Source: JAMZMI01 sp964353015 | Lineage (GTDB): Bacteria; Bacteroidota; Bacteroidia; Cytophagales; Cyclobacteriaceae | DNA length: 64,000 bases | Direction: 5' to 3' | Assembly: GCA_964353015.1 (NCBI GenBank) | Contig: CAYGUA010000004.1 | Location: forward strand, 124,001-188,000 | Part shown: in pieces, positions 39,003-47,237 of the stretch | Position numbering within the stretch: the stretch's first letter is position 1 | How the letters are laid out: every line of letters begins with the position of its first letter | The notes under the pieces: generated by a model | The model's input: the letters and a program-made list of their open reading frames with translations, nothing else | Told to the model about the DNA's origin: nothing | Databases searched by the model: none | Made by a program: the position numbers and the translations under genes

Positions 39003-40148
39003 ATGCAAAATATTACCATAAATCAACCTAAGAAATTAGTTATTGGGAAAGGTGCGCTGAGTCAATTGGTGAACAGTTTGTTAGAACGTAAACCCAACAA
39101 AATATTTATTGTAACAGATCCAAATGTGGCAGATCGGGTACTGCCATTTTTTGATTTTCTGAGAGAAAATAATATTGAAGTTCAATCATTTTTAGCTTCT
39201 GGCGCGGAACCTACATTCAAAGATTTAGAAATAGTTATTGACCAGGCAAGGGGTCAGAATTCCGATTTTATTATTGGTGTTGGTGGTGGAAGTGTGCTGG
39301 ATCTTGCCAAGCTCGTTGCGGCGTTGATAGCAGTAAATCAGCCCATTTCATCTTACATTGGAAATGGCCTGATCAAAAAGAGAAATGTGCCACTTGCTTG
39401 TGTGCCTACCACCTCAGGTGCGGGTAGTGAGTCCTCACCAAATGCGATTTTAATTGACACAATTGATAACTCAAAGAAGGGGATTATCGATGCTGTACTC
39501 ATGCCAGATGAGGTATATATCGACCCTGAGTTGCTCACATCATTGCCTTCCAATATTACCGCCTATACTGGGCTAGATGCCCTTACGCATTGTATTGAAG
39601 CGTATGCCAATGTCAATGCTCATCCAATTGTAGATGTATTTGCCTTGGAAGGAATCAGACTGATCAGCCAGAATTTAGGTAAGGCAATAGTGGATGGACT
39701 GGATCTTGATGCCAGAGAGATGGTAGCACTTGGTGCCTATTATGGTGGTATGTGTCTTGGACCGGTCAATACGGCGGCTGTTCACGCTCTGGCTTATCCA
39801 CTTGGTACCAAATTTAAAATCCCACATGGATTAAGTAATGCATTACTATTACCATTTGTTCTCGAATTTAATTTGGATTCCGCAGTAGGTAGATATGCAT
39901 CAATCGCTATTGCAATGGGAGGTAAGCAAATGGATAGCGAAAGAGAAACAGCCTTGCAAGGGATAACCTTGATTAGGAAACTAATTGCTGATTGTGGTAT
40001 GCCTTCAAGCTTGTCATCTTTAGAAATAAATAGAAATGAAGTTCCATCAATGGCGTCAGATGCTCTTTTGATCCAAAGATTATTGAAAAATAATGTCAAA
40101 GAAGTATTGTTTGACGATGCAGTTTCTATTTACGAAAATGCTTTTTAA
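39003..40148 (+). CDS. Iron-containing alcohol dehydrogenase (proposed threuronate reductase)
   Basis: 381 residues, cytoplasmic. The class III alcohol dehydrogenase fold shows the NAD(P)-binding GGGS (94-97), PTTSGAGSE (135-143) and all four metal ligands: D192, H196, H261 and H275. The family reduces small aldehydes; one branch (4-hydroxybutyrate dehydrogenase) reduces succinate semialdehyde, a four-carbon aldehyde acid. First gene of the catabolic run (32-bp gap to the aldolase gene). I infer that it reduces the C4 uronic semialdehyde released by the aldolase to D-threonate. Reduction of lactaldehyde or glyceraldehyde is the main alternative. Confidence 0.85.
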   Translation: MQNITINQPKKLVIGKGALSQLVNSLLERKPNKIFIVTDPNVADRVLPFFDFLRENNIEVQSFLASGAEPTFKDLEIVIDQARGQNSDFIIGVGGGSVLDLAKLVAALIAVNQPISSYIGNGLIKKRNVPLACVPTTSGAGSESSPNAILIDTIDNSKKGIIDAVLMPDEVYIDPELLTSLPSNITAYTGLDALTHCIEAYANVNAHPIVDVFALEGIRLISQNLGKAIVDGLDLDAREMVALGAYYGGMCLGPVNTAAVHALAYPLGTKFKIPHGLSNALLLPFVLEFNLDSAVGRYASIAIAMGGKQMDSERETALQGITLIRKLIADCGMPSSLSSLEINRNEVPSMASDALLIQRLLKNNVKEVLFDDAVSIYENAF

Positions 40149-40180
40149 GTCATTAACCAAAATCAGATTAACCAATCGAA

Positions 40181-41083
40181 ATGAAAATATTTAAGGGAGT
40201 CATAGTTCCAATGGTTACACCAATCAATGAGGATTTTTCCATTGATGGAAATGCTGTTGAAAAAATCGTTGAAAGTTTCATAGCTGAAGATTGCGCTCCA
40301 TTTATTTTAGGTACTACAGGTGAATCCACTTCCTTTTCTAATAATCAAAAACTTGATTTGGTAAAAAAGACTGTAAAAACAGTAGGGGGAAGGATTAAAA
40401 CATTCGCAGGAATATCAAGCACGAGTTTATTTGAGTCCATAGAAAACGCGACGATGTATAAAGATTTGGGAATTGACGTGATGGTCACAACTTTACCATA
40501 TTATTTTCCTATTACTCCGTCAGAAATGACACGTTTTTTCGAAAAACTGGCGGATGCAATTGACTGTCCTGTGATAATATACAACATGCCGGCTATGGTT
40601 GGCGAGCATATTCCTTTGGATGTGGCAGATCACTTGAGTAAGCATCCAAACATCGTTGGAATGAAAGATTCTGAACGAAATATAGAAAGAATCGACGCAT
40701 CTCTCAATATGTGGAAGGATAGAGAAGATTTCGCTTTTTATATTGGCTGGGCAGCCAAATCCGCACATTCACTTCTCAATGGAGCAGATGGCATAGTTCC
40801 GAGCACGGCCAACTTTGTTCCTGAAATGTTTAAAGATTTATACAATACTGCATTGGCTGGCAATGCATCTGAAGCTCACAAATGGCAGCAAATAACAGAT
40901 GAGCTTTCACTTATTTATCAAAAAGATCGAAAGTTGAATTCCTCACTTCCCGCCCTGAAAGTACTCATGTCCGCTTTGGATTTGTGCCAACCACATGCCA
41001 TGCCCCCGATGTACAACATAGTACAGGATGATCAAATCATTCTGAAGTCACAAATTAGAGAAGCATTAGAGAGATTAAAGTAA
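40181..41083 (+). CDS. DHDPS/N-acetylneuraminate lyase family aldolase (proposed DHA aldolase)
   Basis: 300 residues, cytoplasmic, full length for the family. It has GTTGES (44-49), the Tyr134 of IIYNMP and the Schiff-base lysine K162 in IVGMKDSE. These class I aldolases form or split a bond to pyruvate in 2-keto-3-deoxy acids, for example sialate, KDG or dihydrodipicolinate synthesis. Placement between an alcohol dehydrogenase, PdxA2 and a four-carbon acid sugar kinase argues against lysine synthesis. I infer cleavage of 3-deoxy-D-lyxo-heptulosaric acid (DHA) from RG-II to pyruvate and a C4 aldehyde acid. Kdo cleavage is an alternative or additional activity. Confidence 0.82.
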   Translation: MKIFKGVIVPMVTPINEDFSIDGNAVEKIVESFIAEDCAPFILGTTGESTSFSNNQKLDLVKKTVKTVGGRIKTFAGISSTSLFESIENATMYKDLGIDVMVTTLPYYFPITPSEMTRFFEKLADAIDCPVIIYNMPAMVGEHIPLDVADHLSKHPNIVGMKDSERNIERIDASLNMWKDREDFAFYIGWAAKSAHSLLNGADGIVPSTANFVPEMFKDLYNTALAGNASEAHKWQQITDELSLIYQKDRKLNSSLPALKVLMSALDLCQPHAMPPMYNIVQDDQIILKSQIREALERLK

Positions 41084-41097
41084 AAAAGCTAAAAAGC

Positions 41098-42123
41098 GTG
41101 ATTGGGAAAAAGCCAGTATTTGCTGTGACAATGGGTGATCCAGCGGGAATAGGTCCTGAAATAGCTGCCAAATTATTTGCCAGTGATTCAGTCTATGAAA
41201 GCAGTCTCCCTGTAGTGATCGGTCATACCAAAGTGATGCAGAAAGCTGTGGATTTGATGGGAAATCAAATAAAAATTAATCCTATCAAAAATATTTCAGA
41301 TGCCATTTTCGACCATGGAATTATGAATGTATATGACATAGGTGGAGAAGGAACTGAAAAAATTAATTATGGTGAAGTAAGTGCGGAGGCAGGAGATTTA
41401 GCTTTTAGGTCTGTGACTACTGCCATTGATTTAGCGATGAAAAAGCAGGTGGATGGAACTGTGACCGGACCGATTCACAAGGAATCAATCAACAAGGCCG
41501 GATACAAGTTTGCTGGCCATACTGAAATATATGCCCATTATACTAACACCAAAAAATATGCGATGCTGTTGGCTGAGGGTTCTTTTAAAGTGATTCACGT
41601 ATCCACGCATATTTCATTGAGACAAGCATGTGATTTGGTCAAAAAGGATCGGGTTCTTGAAGTTATTCATCTCATGAATGACGGATTAAAAAGTCTGAAA
41701 ATTGAGAATCCAAGAATCGGTGTTGCCGGATTGAATCCGCATGCTAGCGACGGTGGTTTGTTTGGGAATGAGGATACAGATGAAATTTTACCAGCAATCG
41801 AACAAGCAAGAAAAGAAGGAGTTATTGTTGATGGTCCTGTGCCGCCAGATACATTATTTGCTATGGCGTATGGTGGTAAATATGATGGCTGTGTGGCCAT
41901 GTATCATGATCAGGGGCATATTCCCTTTAAAGTAATTGGTTTCAATTGGGACCAGGAAACAAAGAAAATGAAAAGCGTAAAGGGCGTAAATATTACTATG
42001 GGCTTACCGATTATTAGAACGTCGGTAGATCATGGAACGGCCTTTGAAATAGCTGGACGTGGAGTAGCAAGTCCCGATGCATTATTTAATGCAATAGCTT
42101 ATGCTGAGAAGTTAATAACCTAA
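41098..42123 (+). CDS. pdxA2: PdxA family 4-phospho-D-threonate dehydrogenase (PdxA2 type)
   Basis: 341 residues from a GTG start. It has the PdxA opening VTMGDPAGIGPEI and the three metal histidines H171 (STHIS), H215 (NPHASDGG) and H270 (MYHDQGHIPFK). PdxA oxidises 4-phosphohydroxy-threonine in vitamin B6 synthesis. The PdxA2 paralogues coupled to DUF1537 kinases instead oxidise and decarboxylate 4-phospho-D-threonate or -erythronate to DHAP and CO2. The kinase gene begins 11 bp downstream, so the PdxA2 role is much the likelier. No other B6 gene is nearby. Confidence 0.85.
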   Translation: MIGKKPVFAVTMGDPAGIGPEIAAKLFASDSVYESSLPVVIGHTKVMQKAVDLMGNQIKINPIKNISDAIFDHGIMNVYDIGGEGTEKINYGEVSAEAGDLAFRSVTTAIDLAMKKQVDGTVTGPIHKESINKAGYKFAGHTEIYAHYTNTKKYAMLLAEGSFKVIHVSTHISLRQACDLVKKDRVLEVIHLMNDGLKSLKIENPRIGVAGLNPHASDGGLFGNEDTDEILPAIEQARKEGVIVDGPVPPDTLFAMAYGGKYDGCVAMYHDQGHIPFKVIGFNWDQETKKMKSVKGVNITMGLPIIRTSVDHGTAFEIAGRGVASPDALFNAIAYAEKLIT

Positions 42124-42134
42124 CCTGAAATATT

Positions 42135-43301
42135 ATGATTGTAGTAATTGCTGATGATTTTACTGGAGCAGCGGAAATAGGAGGAATAGGAATTAGACAT
42201 GGTCTTCGAGTGTTGATCCAAACACGAATTGATGAGTTGCCATCTGCGGATTTATTGGTCATAGTGGCACAAACCAGATCCATGAATGAAATTGAGGCTT
42301 ATATCAAAATAAGTCAGATTTCAGAAAAACTTAAAAACCTGCAACCTGATTTTATCTATAAAAAGATAGATTCCGCGCTTCGTGGACACATCCTTTCTGA
42401 AATCAAGGCTCAAATGGATGTTTTCGGACTAGCCAAAGCCTTAATTGTGCCGGGTAATCCTTCTCTTGGTAGAATTATCAAAGATGGTAAATACACAATC
42501 AATGATGTGCCTTTAGATGAGACTGGTTTTGCTGTGGATGCACGCTTCCCTGCTAAATCTTCAAATGTGATCGAGGTAATCAACCCAAAAGGAATTTACA
42601 ATTTAACTAACCTGAAGTCAACAGATCCATTTCCCGATGAAGGCATTGTGATAGGTGATGTTACAGGATTGGATGAATTGAAACAATGGGCAACTTCGGT
42701 ACCCAAAGACACTACGCTTTTTGCTGGTGCATCAGGATTTTTTAATGCCTTGCTCAGTTCTTTGGATTTTAATATTGTTCCAAAAAAGGCAGCATTTCCA
42801 TTCGGTAAAAGGATTTTATTTGTTCAAGGCACTTCATTTCCAAAGCATCAGGATTTCCAGCAAAAACTTCAGGAACATGGTGTTTATTTTTCAAATATGC
42901 CTGAGCAAATTTATTCGAAACCAAATTTTGATCTCAAATATTTAGATGAATGGGCGGATGAAATCGTCAATAAGTTTGTAGATCAAAATGTTTACATCAC
43001 GATGAAGCATTCAGGTAGTCAAGAAGAAGGACTTTCTGAAAGATTATGTAAAAACCTTGGCGATCTATTGTGGAGAGTGGCTAGCAGGGTGGAAATGGAT
43101 GAACTACTTATAGAAGGTGGAGATTCTGCAGCTACCATTCTCGAAATGCTAAAAATCAGAAAATTGAAACCGGTTCATGAATATCTTACAGGTGTGATTA
43201 GAATGGAAGTTATTGGAAATCGTAATTTTTATGTGACTACCAAGCCAGGAAGTTATAAATGGACGGACGAGATCCTCGTAACCAGACAGGTAACTGCCTG
43301 A
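42135..43301 (+). CDS. dtnK: DUF1537 four-carbon acid sugar kinase (DtnK type)
   Basis: 388 residues, cytoplasmic. The N-terminal substrate domain has ADDFTGA (6-12) and YKKIDSALRGH; the C-terminal nucleotide-binding domain has LLIEGGDSAATIL. Known members of the family phosphorylate D-threonate, D- or L-erythronate, L-threonate, or 3-oxo-isoapionate. Pairing with PdxA2 is the signature of the D-threonate/D-erythronate branch, which ends in DHAP. A 3-oxo-isoapionate kinase for apiose catabolism is the main alternative, but no RuBisCO-like partner gene is present here. Confidence 0.85.
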   Translation: MIVVIADDFTGAAEIGGIGIRHGLRVLIQTRIDELPSADLLVIVAQTRSMNEIEAYIKISQISEKLKNLQPDFIYKKIDSALRGHILSEIKAQMDVFGLAKALIVPGNPSLGRIIKDGKYTINDVPLDETGFAVDARFPAKSSNVIEVINPKGIYNLTNLKSTDPFPDEGIVIGDVTGLDELKQWATSVPKDTTLFAGASGFFNALLSSLDFNIVPKKAAFPFGKRILFVQGTSFPKHQDFQQKLQEHGVYFSNMPEQIYSKPNFDLKYLDEWADEIVNKFVDQNVYITMKHSGSQEEGLSERLCKNLGDLLWRVASRVEMDELLIEGGDSAATILEMLKIRKLKPVHEYLTGVIRMEVIGNRNFYVTTKPGSYKWTDEILVTRQVTA

Positions 43302-43323
43302 TACAATTATTCTAAAACCAAGT

Positions 43324-44877
43324 ATGACTTTACACCCCGTAGATTATATCATCATTGCTTTTTCACTTTTGGTGCCGATTTATATCAGCATTCATTTTGC
43401 CAGAAAGCAAACAGACACAGCCAAATATTTTAAAGGGGGAGGAGGCATTCCAGCTTGGGCAGTCGGCATGTCCATTCTTGCTACGTTAATCAGTAGTATC
43501 ACTTTTTTAGCTTATCCTGGTAGTGGCTATTCTTCAAATTGGATATTGCTAGTTCAGGGCCTCATGGTTCCGATTACATTGATCTTTTTTATCCGATTTG
43601 TAGTGCCCCTTTACCGCAAGGTAATTGGTTTGAGTGCTTATGAATATTTTGAAAAGAGGTTTGGATTTGGTGCTAGGTTGTACACTTCATTGGCATTTTT
43701 TCTTGCCCATTTCTCGAAAATGGGAACTGTGTTTTTTCTGATAGCGCTCGCATTTTCCAAAATGACTGGCATTGGAACAATCGAGATGATCTGGATTCTC
43801 GGTATCATGATCATTATGATAACGCTTATCGGTGGAATGGATGCTGTTATATGGATGGATGTGATTCAGGGTTTTATACTCATCGCTGGAGGAATCCTCA
43901 CATTGATAATTATCATTTCCTCAACAGAAGGTGGTTTACCAGCAATTTTGGATGTAGCGGAGGCGAATGGAAGAACGGGTTTTGGTCCATATACTTTTGA
44001 TTGGAAAAGCCTCACCTTTTTTGTTATGGCTATTAATGGTATTTTTTATGCTATTCAAAAATATGGTACAGATCAGACCATTGTACAGCGATATCTCACT
44101 GCCAAATCTGACAAGGATGCAATAAAGGCATCATTAATTGGCGTATTGTTAAGTGTGCCTGTGTGGGCACTTTTTATGTTTATCGGTACTGCACTTTTTG
44201 GATATTATCAAATTAGTGGAGCCTTTCTTCCTGATGGAATCAAGGCTGATGCCGTATTCCCTCATTTCATTATGACAGAGTTGCCTGTCGGTGTAATTGG
44301 TCTCGTTTTGGCTGGATTATTAGCAGCGGCGATTTCCAGTTTAGATTCTGATCTTAATTGTCTTTCTGCCATTTTTATGGAAGATTATTACCTCCGATTC
44401 AATCCCAAAGCTGATCAGAAAAAGCAGATGCTTCTTAGCAAACTCGTTGTTATAATCGCAGGTATTGCCTCTATTCTGATTGCCCTTTATTATGTAAAAG
44501 TAGGTGGACAGGGAATACTTGGAATTGTTTTTAAACTCTACGCCATATTCTCAGGTGGTATTGCTGGATTGTTTCTGCTAGGCATATTTAGCAGCCGAGC
44601 AAACAAGAAGGGTACTTACATCGGAATTATCGCAAGTATGCTTTTTACAGCATATGCTGTCATTACATCCACGCCATTTCCATTTTCAGATGGTGATAGG
44701 TTGTTGATTGATCTAGGTGATTTTAATTTTTCACATCATAAGTATATGTTGGGTGTCTATAGCCATGTTGTGCTTTTTGTAGTGGGATATTTAGCCAGTT
44801 TATTCTTCAAATCACCAGAAAATATCGACGGGCTTACATACCGAAGCTGGAAAAATGAAAAAGCACTTAATGCTTGA
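43324..44877 (+). CDS. SSS family sodium:solute symporter
   Basis: 517 residues with about 13-14 transmembrane segments. SLC5/SSS features are RKQTDTAKYFKGGGGIPAWA, the early helix SILATLISSITFLAYPG, a QKYGTDQTIVQRYLTAKS loop and a SSLDSDLNCLSAIFMEDYY segment. It moves a small organic solute inward across the cytoplasmic membrane with sodium. It sits between the kinase gene (22-bp gap) and the GH140 gene (24-bp gap), so it likely imports the monosaccharide that the catabolic enzymes consume. DHA is the best candidate (inference). Confidence 0.88.
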   Translation: MTLHPVDYIIIAFSLLVPIYISIHFARKQTDTAKYFKGGGGIPAWAVGMSILATLISSITFLAYPGSGYSSNWILLVQGLMVPITLIFFIRFVVPLYRKVIGLSAYEYFEKRFGFGARLYTSLAFFLAHFSKMGTVFFLIALAFSKMTGIGTIEMIWILGIMIIMITLIGGMDAVIWMDVIQGFILIAGGILTLIIIISSTEGGLPAILDVAEANGRTGFGPYTFDWKSLTFFVMAINGIFYAIQKYGTDQTIVQRYLTAKSDKDAIKASLIGVLLSVPVWALFMFIGTALFGYYQISGAFLPDGIKADAVFPHFIMTELPVGVIGLVLAGLLAAAISSLDSDLNCLSAIFMEDYYLRFNPKADQKKQMLLSKLVVIIAGIASILIALYYVKVGGQGILGIVFKLYAIFSGGIAGLFLLGIFSSRANKKGTYIGIIASMLFTAYAVITSTPFPFSDGDRLLIDLGDFNFSHHKYMLGVYSHVVLFVVGYLASLFFKSPENIDGLTYRSWKNEKALNA

Positions 44878-44901
44878 TTTAGATCTTAAAAAATAAAATG
44901 G

Positions 44902-46299
44902 ATGTACTCTAAAATTCATATCATACTTCTTGCTGTTTTAATTATTGCAGGTTGCACGCCTAAACCCCCAATTCAGGATTTGGATTGGATACCAATAAGG
45001 GTTTCTGACAACCATCGATTTTTTCAGTATGAAAATGAAGCTCCATTTTTCTGGCTCGGGGATACAGGTTGGTTGTTGTTTAAAAAGCTAAATCGGGAAG
45101 AAGCAGATCAATATTTAGAGACCCGGAAAAAGCAAGGATTCAATGTCATTCAGGTCATGTTGCTCCATGAATTGACCGTTACAAATTATCAAGGAGATGC
45201 TGCATTGATAGATAAGGATGTATCAAAACCAAAAATCACCCCCGGTAGTAATCCGGAAAATGAGGAAGAATATGATTACTGGGATCATGTTGATTACATC
45301 ATTGACCTGGCTGCTAAAAAGGGAATTTACATCGGTTTGGTTCCTGTTTGGGGATCACCGGTAACTGCAGGAGACGTCAGTGAGCAACAAGCATCGAGCT
45401 ATGCGACTTTTTTGGCACAGCGCTATCTTTCCAAACCTAATGTCATCTGGCTAAATGGGGGCGATGTAGTGCCAGATAAACACATGCCTGTATGGCTAGC
45501 CATCGGGAACACTTTGGACAGTTTAGATCAAAATCATCTAATCACTTATCATCCTCGTGGTAGACGCATGTCGTCAGAATGGTTTCACAATGAGTCCTGG
45601 TTGGATTTCAATACTTTTCAATCTGGACATAGAAACTATAAGCAAGATTCTGCCCGTGATTCTTATCGCTTTGGGCCGGATAACTGGAAGTATGTCAACA
45701 TAGAATACAATCTAAAACCAATCAAGCCGACTTTGGATGCGGAACCATCCTATGAAGAAATTCCACAAGGCCTACATGATACAACTGAGGTTTATTGGAA
45801 TGATGCTGATCTGAGGCGCTATGGCTACTGGTCAGTTTTTGCGGGTGCAGCAGGCTTCACTTATGGACACAACAGTGTCATGCAGTTTTATCGAAATGGT
45901 GATCCGGGTACATCTTATGGGCCCAAATCAGAATGGCAAGATGCAATCAACTATCCAGGTGCCAATCAAATGATTCATTTAAAAAATCTGATGTTGTCAA
46001 AACCATATTTTGAACGTGTTCAAGATCAGTCATTAGTAGCAGATCAAGGTGAGAACTATGAATATCAGGCTGCCACCAGAGGGAATGATTATGCCTTTGT
46101 TTACACTTTTACTGGAAGAGATATTAATCTGAATATGGGCAAAATATCCGGAGATAAGGTCAGTGCAAGTTGGTTCAATCCAAGAGATGGCAGTTACAGA
46201 GAAATAGGTGATTTTGAAAACACTGGGATTAAATCATTTGATTGCCCCGGTGATCCTAAGGATGGAAATGATTGGGTGCTTGTACTTGAAAGCATTTGA
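44902..46299 (+). CDS. GH140-like apiosidase lipoprotein
   Basis: 465 residues; lipobox IAGC (Cys18). The N-terminal barrel (DUF4038 type) opens with NEAPFFWLGDTGWLLF and includes GFNVIQVMLLHE and PNVIWLNGGD. A C-terminal beta-sandwich ends in DGNDWVLVLES. GH140 cleaves the bond between D-apiose and backbone galacturonate, releasing RG-II chains A and B. The plausible catalytic pair is D188 (LNGGD) and E281 (LDAEPSYEE). From memory the characterised enzyme uses Asp187 and Glu284, close to these positions. An ATG at 44898 is out of frame. The next gene starts 2 bp after the stop. Confidence 0.8.
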   Translation: MYSKIHIILLAVLIIAGCTPKPPIQDLDWIPIRVSDNHRFFQYENEAPFFWLGDTGWLLFKKLNREEADQYLETRKKQGFNVIQVMLLHELTVTNYQGDAALIDKDVSKPKITPGSNPENEEEYDYWDHVDYIIDLAAKKGIYIGLVPVWGSPVTAGDVSEQQASSYATFLAQRYLSKPNVIWLNGGDVVPDKHMPVWLAIGNTLDSLDQNHLITYHPRGRRMSSEWFHNESWLDFNTFQSGHRNYKQDSARDSYRFGPDNWKYVNIEYNLKPIKPTLDAEPSYEEIPQGLHDTTEVYWNDADLRRYGYWSVFAGAAGFTYGHNSVMQFYRNGDPGTSYGPKSEWQDAINYPGANQMIHLKNLMLSKPYFERVQDQSLVADQGENYEYQAATRGNDYAFVYTFTGRDINLNMGKISGDKVSASWFNPRDGSYREIGDFENTGIKSFDCPGDPKDGNDWVLVLESI

Positions 46300-46301
46300 A
46301 A

Positions 46302-47228
46302 ATGAAAATCAATTATGCATTTCTGATTATGGTTTTCTGGTTTGTGTCATGCAAACCTGAAAAGGAATATTACATGTTCACGTCTTTCAAAGAACCTGCA
46401 ACAGAAGGACTGTTCTTTCTTTACAGTGATGATGGGTATGAATGGACTCGTATAGAAAAATCATTTTTACAACCGGAGGTTGGCCAGCAAAAAGTGATGA
46501 GAGATCCATCAATAGCTCAGGGAGCTGATGGCATTTATCATTTGGTGTGGACAAGCAGTTGGCGTGGTGATTTGGGTTTTGGACATGCTTCTTCTAAGAA
46601 TTTGGTAGATTGGTCTGAGCAGGATTTTATTCCTGTTATGGCTTTTGATACCTCTACGGTAAATGTTTGGGCACCAGAACTGTTTTATGATCAGGATGAA
46701 AATCGATATATTATCATTTGGGCTGCTACAATACCTTTCAAATTTGAAAAAGGAATTGAAGATGAAAAAAACAATCATCGTATGTATTTCACAACAACCA
46801 AGGATTTTAAAACCTTTTCAGACACGAAGCTTTTTTTGGACCCTGGTTTTAGTGTGATTGATGCAGTTATTGTTAAGAGGGATGAAAATGATTTTGTATT
46901 GGTACTTAAAGACAATACCCGGCCAAATAGAAATTTGAAAGTTGCCTTTTCTGATAATCCTTTAGGTCCATGGGAGAATATTTCGAGCCCATTCACAGGT
47001 TTCTTGACTGAAGGTCCTACGGTTTTAAAGTTGGATGATGATTACTTGATTTACTACGATCAATATCGAACCAAAACTTATGGTGCCTCTCTTACGAGAG
47101 ATTTTGTAACTTTTGACAGTATTTCTCTTAGGATCAAAATTCCAGAAGGACATAAACACGGCACTATTTTTAAAGCCAATAAGATGATTTTGGCTAGGCT
47201 TTTGGAATCTGCGGGAAAACTAAATTAG
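46302..47228 (+). CDS. GH43/GH137-like beta-propeller glycosidase lipoprotein
   Basis: 308 residues from ATG 46302; the TTG at 46296 overlaps the GH140 stop and is less likely. Lipobox FVSC. It is a five-bladed propeller with the three expected acidic sites: the aspartate in MRDPSIAQG, the aspartate in SVIDAVIV and the glutamate in LTEGPTVLK. Families of this fold include GH43 and GH137, the latter a beta-L-arabinofuranosidase of RG-II chain B. An arabinofuranosidase role fits the context, but the family cannot be fixed by eye. It is part of the tight run with GH140 and the GH143-like gene. Confidence 0.7.
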   Translation: MKINYAFLIMVFWFVSCKPEKEYYMFTSFKEPATEGLFFLYSDDGYEWTRIEKSFLQPEVGQQKVMRDPSIAQGADGIYHLVWTSSWRGDLGFGHASSKNLVDWSEQDFIPVMAFDTSTVNVWAPELFYDQDENRYIIIWAATIPFKFEKGIEDEKNNHRMYFTTTKDFKTFSDTKLFLDPGFSVIDAVIVKRDENDFVLVLKDNTRPNRNLKVAFSDNPLGPWENISSPFTGFLTEGPTVLKLDDDYLIYYDQYRTKTYGASLTRDFVTFDSISLRIKIPEGHKHGTIFKANKMILARLLESAGKLN

Positions 47229-47237
47229 AACTGTGAC

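Noticed and set aside
40181..41083. Dihydrodipicolinate synthase for lysine biosynthesis
   Set aside because: No lysine pathway neighbours; the same fold serves 2-keto-3-deoxy acid aldolases, which fit the context.
41098..42123. PdxA as a vitamin B6 biosynthesis gene
   Set aside because: It is operonic with a DUF1537 kinase and an aldolase inside a glycan locus, without other pyridoxal genes.
42135..43301. 3-oxo-isoapionate kinase for apiose catabolism
   Set aside because: Kept as an alternative only: GH140 would release apiose, but no RuBisCO-like or apionate enzymes are present, while PdxA2 points to threonate.
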